A model generated the notes under the pieces. It ran no database searches. It saw only the letters and a list, made by a program, of their open reading frames with translations, and was not told the origin of the DNA. Of a DNA stretch of 64,000 bases, positions 58,725 through 64,000 are shown one piece after another; the stretch's first letter is position 1, and each line of letters starts with the position of its first letter. Source of the DNA: Corticium candelabrum (lineage: Eukaryota > Porifera > Homoscleromorpha > Homosclerophorida > Plakinidae); the NCBI RefSeq assembly GCF_963422355.1, contig NC_085087.1, positions 6,317,036-6,381,035 of the forward strand, read 5' to 3'. Made by a program: the position numbers and the translations under genes.

Positions 58725-60600
58725 GAGCAATGGTGCACTGCTAAGTTAACCTAACTTAGTACAAAAGCATATTGTGAACAAAAGCTTATGATTGTTAAAA
58801 ACTGGTGGCCTAAGCTAAGTTCTCTTTCCTTTATATAACAAATAGTATAGCTAGATGGAAACAAAAGTAAACAGATAAGTTTATAGTCCAGTATTAGCGT
58901 TTGCATGTCTAAACATGCGTGCATGGATTCCAAGGTCGTAGTGATCATTAGCTAACGATTTCTTTAAATACCACAGAACATATCAATATCAGGCTGCACG
59001 ACTCTCATAAAGTAAGTCTGAGTCAGACAATGTTAAGTAGAGAATTTACAGCGATTTATGCATTTAGCACCGTTTGAGGTCAAAATTGTGTATTACAAAA
59101 GCTTCAATTTGTAGTCAACTGACTTGACCAACCCTCTTAGTACATGACTTAGGTGGTCAATATTTAATAGCTATTTTTGTAAAGTTATTACTAGCAGCTA
59201 TTTGCTTATCACGAGTCCTCTATTCTTATCTATCATGATCAAAGTAAGCAAACTTTGACATACAATTAAGTGTAAATACAGTATCAAACTTTCATGGTTG
59301 ATATCAATGGTGAAATGAGATTTACTCTGCTGAAGCACGTACGACCGAGCAGCGCTCAACAATTTAGTACTAAAGTCTAATACACTCACCGTCTTTGCTG
59401 ACGTCAACTGGTTGATGAAAAACCAGAATTGTCATGCAGCTGCAGAACTAGCCTTGGAGTCCCGCACAAAACAATAGCGTTTCATAAACTGTACGGTATT
59501 GATCCTCAAAGAAACGTTTTTCAGCGGTACTATCGTGTGTGAATAATGATATGACAATATCACAGCGGTAGCTATTCTAGCTAAGCTGTTCGATCAACGA
59601 TTCTACTTACTCAAAGGTTCCATACAGTTGGTAGACATTATCCGGGAGTTTAGATAGCGCTTACGTTTTCGACTGATAGGTATAGGTAAACCCTGCCGCT
59701 GTACAATGACTGTATGAGGCTAAGAGACTGAAGATAAGTTAGAAAACGCGTTCTTTATGAAATGTCGCGAGGCATTGGTATTTTTGTTGCTCGTTTGTTT
59801 TGAACATTGAAAACATGATGCAGAAATGACTGCATGATGGGACCTGTGTGCACGTGATGTAGAGTTGTGTAGTATTGCGAAGGGCGGATTCATGACAGAA
59901 ATTTAATTAATTAATTTGTCTAGAGTTCTTTGGTGCTGCAATTATATATAATGTCTGGTTGTGGCTCAGGTCATTCCTCTTGTCTAAAGTCATTCTCTTG
60001 TCAGATTGGATGCAGACATTGTACATTGTCTGTTAGTCGTTATCCCACATTTCTACAAGAAATTAAAGTGTCACATACACAGAGCTCTAAAATTTACTAA
60101 GAGGTTGTATACCTTGTCATATCTAGGCAGTTGGTGTTTATCTGTCGTTTCATCTGCCTATCTGGTCGTCTGTTTGTTTGGTTTTTTGTTGTTTTTGTTA
60201 CTTTGTCCATCTGTTTGTCTGTCTAAGTTGTCTGTTAGTTTGTCTGATTGATGCTCTGCTTGTCTGTGCATGAGTCATGATCAGCTAGCTGCTATAGCGT
60301 TTGTCCAGTGTCTCCATCGAATGGTGTTAATTGGCAATAAAAGTGATTCTTAGACTAGTGAGTTACCTATAGGGGTAACAATTAAGATCTTGCAAGTTTG
60401 GTCTCGTGTTGGTTTTGTGTGCACATATATGTACATAGCTTAATTTGTCTATCTTGTAATTGTTGACATGACATGATTTAGGTGTATAAATGAATATTTA
60501 TTACTCTGTCAAGATCTGTTGGTTTATGTTGTAATGTAATCAAGTATATAGTGTAGACTAGTTGACCTACTATTTAGAAACAAGTTGGTGGATATCTTAC

Positions 60601-60689
60601 TAGTCTCGCGTAGCCAGACCCCTTTCTGCCGCGTCATACTTCCGGGCGAAAAGTATGACGCAGGGAAAGAGTCTGGCTACGCGAGACTA
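60601..60689. mobile_element. Palindromic 89-bp MITE
   Basis: Ends TAGTCTCGCGTAGCCAGAC and GTCTGGCTACGCGAGACTA are perfect inverted repeats of 19 bases, with a second internal inverted pair (GCGTCATACTT / AAGTATGACGC). It is flanked by GATATCTTAC on the left and GATATATATCTTAC on the right. The other blocks have this target once, so a 9-10-bp target duplication with a slipped AT is likely. One end of the same element lies at 855-882 and 40140-40167. Confidence 0.83.
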
Positions 60690-60752
60690 GATATATATCT
60701 TACTTGGAGAAAATTATCTTAAATGCTATCATGCATTTAGTAGTGCAGCGTC

Positions 60753-60962
60753 TCATTGTGCCACGATATAAGCAATTGTTTTAGTATTTGCGGGTCCACC
60801 ATTGTAGTTTCCAGCACTGTTTCTGTTGCTACTGCACCCTGTTCCAAAGCCAAGAAAAGAATCTGGTGTCTAGCAATCGTTCTCATTGTTAGCAAAAAAT
60901 CCCAAACGAGCTCCAGCATGAGTTGAGAAGTATGAGTGAGTGCTTCTTGTGTTGAATCCTTC
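60753..60962 (-). pseudogene. Orphan last exon of a ficolin-like gene (copy D)
   Basis: The minus strand starts after an acceptor with EGFNTRS, has ARLGF, DSFLGFGTG and NSAGNYNG, and ends at TGA 60753-60755. A TAG interrupts it where the other copies have Asn of CNSPDSF. No earlier exon follows upstream within block D, so the exon is non-functional. Confidence 0.83.
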
Positions 60963-61190
60963 CTGTATGTATTCAAAAACAAAAGTCTTACTATATTAAA
61001 ATTACCAATTAAAACACCGGACAGTGGCGGTTTAGTTGTTATATTTGGTGTTGATGTCAGGTAATACCTTTTTAACTGCAGAAAACCGTATTACAGCTAA
61101 CAACACAAGTTGATAAGCATAAAATTCAACCTGGTTGTAGAAGCACAAACTGACGTACGAGGGGGTGCACAAGTTTGCCATAGTAACAAA

Positions 61191-62245
61191 AGAGAGCACC
61201 CACACACGCACGCACAATCACACAATTTGATAATGTATGTTTTCTAAATATTTGTAAGTTATTTTAATTAATATTAATTCAAGTTACCTGAAACAATCTT
61301 GCTATCCCAGTAAGGCAGTGGGCTTTATGCCCCAAATGGCACCTAATAATCTGGTTGCTAGAGCTCAAATAGGTACAGGTAGTGTACATGTGCATGATGC
61401 TGCAGCGTCAAGTCCACAGAGCAGTGACAACAGCTCTTTATGTATATGGATACATTATGAATATATAATACATATATAATAAAATTTAATTATATATATT
61501 GTAATATATGTTATATTATGATATTGCACATTTTGTGAACGTCTGATCAAATGTGACGTAAGTCTGGTCAAATTTAAGCTACTTTGGTCGGACTTTATGT
61601 CCGGCCAACTTTCTTTCCTTATTTTGAGAAAAGCAATTAATGCAACACTGCATGGTGGGTGTAATGTGAAGATGTGTGTATAGCCTACAGTACTCGTGTA
61701 TGTCGGTAGTTATGGTTTGCTAGCTTAGACCACTTCCCAATAGTATGGTGTATATAATTCTGGCTACGTCACTAAAATTTTTAGCGTTATACTCTGTTGA
61801 GCAACCTCTCGTTACGTCACTATTCTAGCTAACTAGCCATTGTCGCACAGACTCTCTGCTAGAACAATTCTAAAACTAGATTAAAATAACAAGGCATATT
61901 TAAACAGTACATAGATTGTCTACGCTTGCAACAAACCAAACGTTGATCGCATTTTTTGACATTTCTGGTTTGAGGCGTGATTTTAATCTCTCTAAACTCG
62001 CCGACTATACATCATAGTCATCGGTGTTCGAGATCGTATTCGTAAAAGATAAAACTCGATTTTAATTAGCTAAGCGTCCTGTTGTACAGTAAAGCACTTG
62101 TTGCGCATTTGGTGGCATCAGAGATCACGTGTCAGTGCGCAATTAATTAAACCACATCCAATAGAAAGCCGCAAATAGAAATAGCTGCAAGTCTGAAGAC
62201 GACGCACGCCCAGTCGATTCGCCAGTCGTTTGATTCTCGCACGAC
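61191..62245. other. Spacer upstream of LRAT gene 4
   Basis: No gene is supported. An AT-rich stretch lies near 61440-61520. The last ~45 bases match the promoter region of LRAT gene 2. Confidence 0.55.
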
Positions 62246-64000
62246 ATGGGAGCGTCGCCGACGAAGATTACCGATACTGGGTAAGCCAACTAGAGTTAGC
62301 TATCTGCATGCAGTTTTACCATTGTGTGTTTCCGGTATACGTATCGTCTATGTCGTAGCTCTAGACAGGCTAGTCAGTGATTACATTATACTTGTCGAGT
62401 TGTGCCATGTCCATGCAGCGGTTGCAGAGTGTCTCTGTTACTTTTAACAACGGCATAGGACAATTCGATCGCCGCGTTTGATAATAGGTTCCGTATCTAG
62501 TTTCGATAGATTCGGACGCGAGATCTTGGCCCAACGCCATTGTCTAGGTACGAATATACGGCAACGTAGAGACGTTAGGTAACTAACTAACTATTCTTGA
62601 TCCGTGGCAATCAATGGATTTGGCTCGTTCTAGCGAGAACGAGACTCGACTAAACCAGAGCCATATATGGCTCTGGACTAAACGTCTACCACGCCCTACT
62701 TCTAGATAAGGACAAATCCTTCTAGTTTCCGATGGCCTCTCGTGTAGAGCACAAACCTAATCTATTTGTTGCAGTAGCCTAACATCTCATCTTTCAAACA
62801 ATCGTATGGGCAGCGTCGTCTTCGTGCGTAGCCGTGGTAGTCGTCAGAGTTGCGTGAAGTCACGCCCTCTAGTTTTGGATGCCCGAAACACGCTAGATCG
62901 TCATTTTACGAGCAAATTTAGACACTCTGTAAAGATTTTGAGCATAGAATCTCGACGTCTGGTGCTAAAATAAACTATTAAGACATGTCTAGACATGTTT
63001 CTACGTATTTCTAGCCAATTTCTCATCACTCTCTGCAGCGTGGAGATCGTACGGTGTCGTTTGAACATGTAGAAAACAACATTTCTTTATGTAGCAGTAT
63101 CTTACCGGCTTGCTACGCGATCTAGAGTAAAAACCTTCGAGTTGCACAATCAAAAGTAGGGTATTCCCCTCTGATAGTGACTTCCTTGTCTCATGAGATA
63201 GGATTGATTTGTTCCCTGCATTTCCTAAAACAAGCGTTCCTGACCTCTCTTTTGCTTCAGTAACAAACACTAGCCTCGGCCCAGACGCAGTGTGGATTGC
63301 AGCCCCGGATGCGCTGCCATCACCACTACGTCTGGTTCGGTACCGCCCCGCCCGGTATCTCTGTCTCTCTGTCTTTCTGTGTCTCTCTGTCTTTCTGTCT
63401 CTCTGCCTGTCGTTCTGTCTGTCTCTCTGTTTTCCTGTTACGTCTTCCCGCGGTTTAATTGCTATACTAAGTTATGACCTTTGTGTGTAAGTTTACAACA
63501 TACATGCAGCAGCAAAAATTCACGTCAGTCACTTTTGCCACAAATGTCTGGAATTGCGTTGTGTTGCTCTTGCTATCTGGTGCAAGAGGAACAAGAAAGA
63601 CCTGGAAGATTGTCGGCTATTTAACTAGTTCTGTCTTAATTGGTTCTGTTACTTGCTGTTTTAGGTATATGCTCTAGCTAATTAGTATATTTTAATTAGT
63701 AACCATATATGAACAGTATCTGGTGGTCTTCTTGAGCTTGGCTTGGGCCATGCAGATGCAGATGCGCCCTCGAGTGACGATGAATAAACCAACTGTCTGT
63801 TTGTTTGTTTGTTCGTTTGTTTGTCTGTGCATGCGTGCATTTAATCAGACATGTATAGCTAGGTTTATGATATGGACAAACTACTGTTCTAATCATTAGT
63901 TATAATATAGTATCTTATGTCTCATTTTAGACAACTTGAAAACGGCGATCACATTTTAGTAAATGGTGTGAGCCCTCTAGACTGCAGCTTATCATCATCA
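62246..64000 (+). CDS. LRAT-domain protein 4, truncated by window end
   Basis: Exon 1 (62246-62280) encodes MGASPTKITDT and ends in phase with exon 2, which starts at 63931 and runs off the window. Exon 2 begins QLENGDHILVNG followed by a Ser-rich stretch, as in LRAT gene 2. The N terminus MGAS is a plausible N-myristoylation start, unlike the MRTS of gene 2. The HH and NCEHF motifs would lie beyond the window, so the enzyme assignment rests on its close match to gene 2. The intron is 1.65 kb and its right part (63300-63930) is shared with gene 2. Confidence 0.72.
62655..62676. repeat. Perfect 22-bp palindrome
   Basis: CCAGAGCCATA followed directly by its reverse complement, within the first intron of LRAT gene 4. 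It may form a cruciform. No function is apparent. Confidence 0.9.

Larger units (their letters stand above)
58725..61190. repeat. Block D2: partial copy of the ficolin-like block
   Basis: This aligns with B 26840 onward and A 690-2590, including the 3' flank, the last ficolin-like exon and part of the following intron. Similarity fades near 61190, so exons 1-6 are absent. It is more diverged than A, B or C from one another and probably the oldest copy still visible. Confidence 0.83.

Overview
The window is animal (metazoan) nuclear DNA. Its genes have many short exons with GT-AG introns. They encode collagen Gly-X-Y repeats, a fibrinogen-related domain, immunoglobulin, FN3 and Death domains, a Roc-COR GTPase and LRAT-type hydrolases. 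Long GT/CA microsatellites and several decayed transposons are also present. An early-branching marine invertebrate such as a sponge would fit, but this is an inference from gene content and the species cannot be named. No rRNA, tRNA or CRISPR is visible.

Layout, left to right. 1-5425: block A, with a seven-exon minus-strand gene for a secreted collagen plus fibrinogen-like (ficolin-like) protein. 5510-10392: a minus-strand, eleven-exon SWIM/C2H2 zinc-finger gene resembling HMGXB3-type, transposon-derived proteins, with at least one nonsense lesion. 11648-14150: an uninterrupted (CA) tract of about 1,250 units. 14815-24902: a three-exon plus-strand gene for a 2,735-residue LRR-Roc-COR-Death protein, whose first exon holds 35 copies of a 135-bp unit with no length change. 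26720-32187: block B, a second, intact ficolin-like gene. 32803-36069: a scrap of a further ficolin-like gene fused to a Ty3/gypsy remnant, then a MITE. 36357-36807: LRAT-like gene 1. 39307-44135: block C, almost identical to block A over its first 3 kb, with a broken ficolin-like gene. 44140-47155: a broken Ig exon copy with an apparently intact Merlin-type DNA transposon in it. 47431-49434: a transposon-derived gene fragment with a frameshift. 49904-51328: LRAT-like gene 2. 51925-56337: the remains of an Ig-Ig-Ig-FN3-Death gene. 57022-57738: LRAT-like gene 3. 57959-61190: block D, only the last ficolin-like exon, with a stop. 62246-64000: LRAT-like gene 4, cut by the window end.

Two things stand out. 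First, the giant LRR array varies mainly at a few fixed, probably surface-exposed codons while its length and framework stay constant. This is what one expects of a recognition surface kept in flux by unequal exchange or gene conversion, in a protein that also carries a GTPase switch and Death-fold signalling domains. Second, the neighbourhood is a churned duplication zone. Ficolin-like, LRAT-like and Ig/Death genes recur in different states of decay, and several duplication edges lie at CA/GT runs or transposon ends. A shared immune role for these genes is possible but is inference from domain types only. The A/C near-identity could also be an assembly haplotig.
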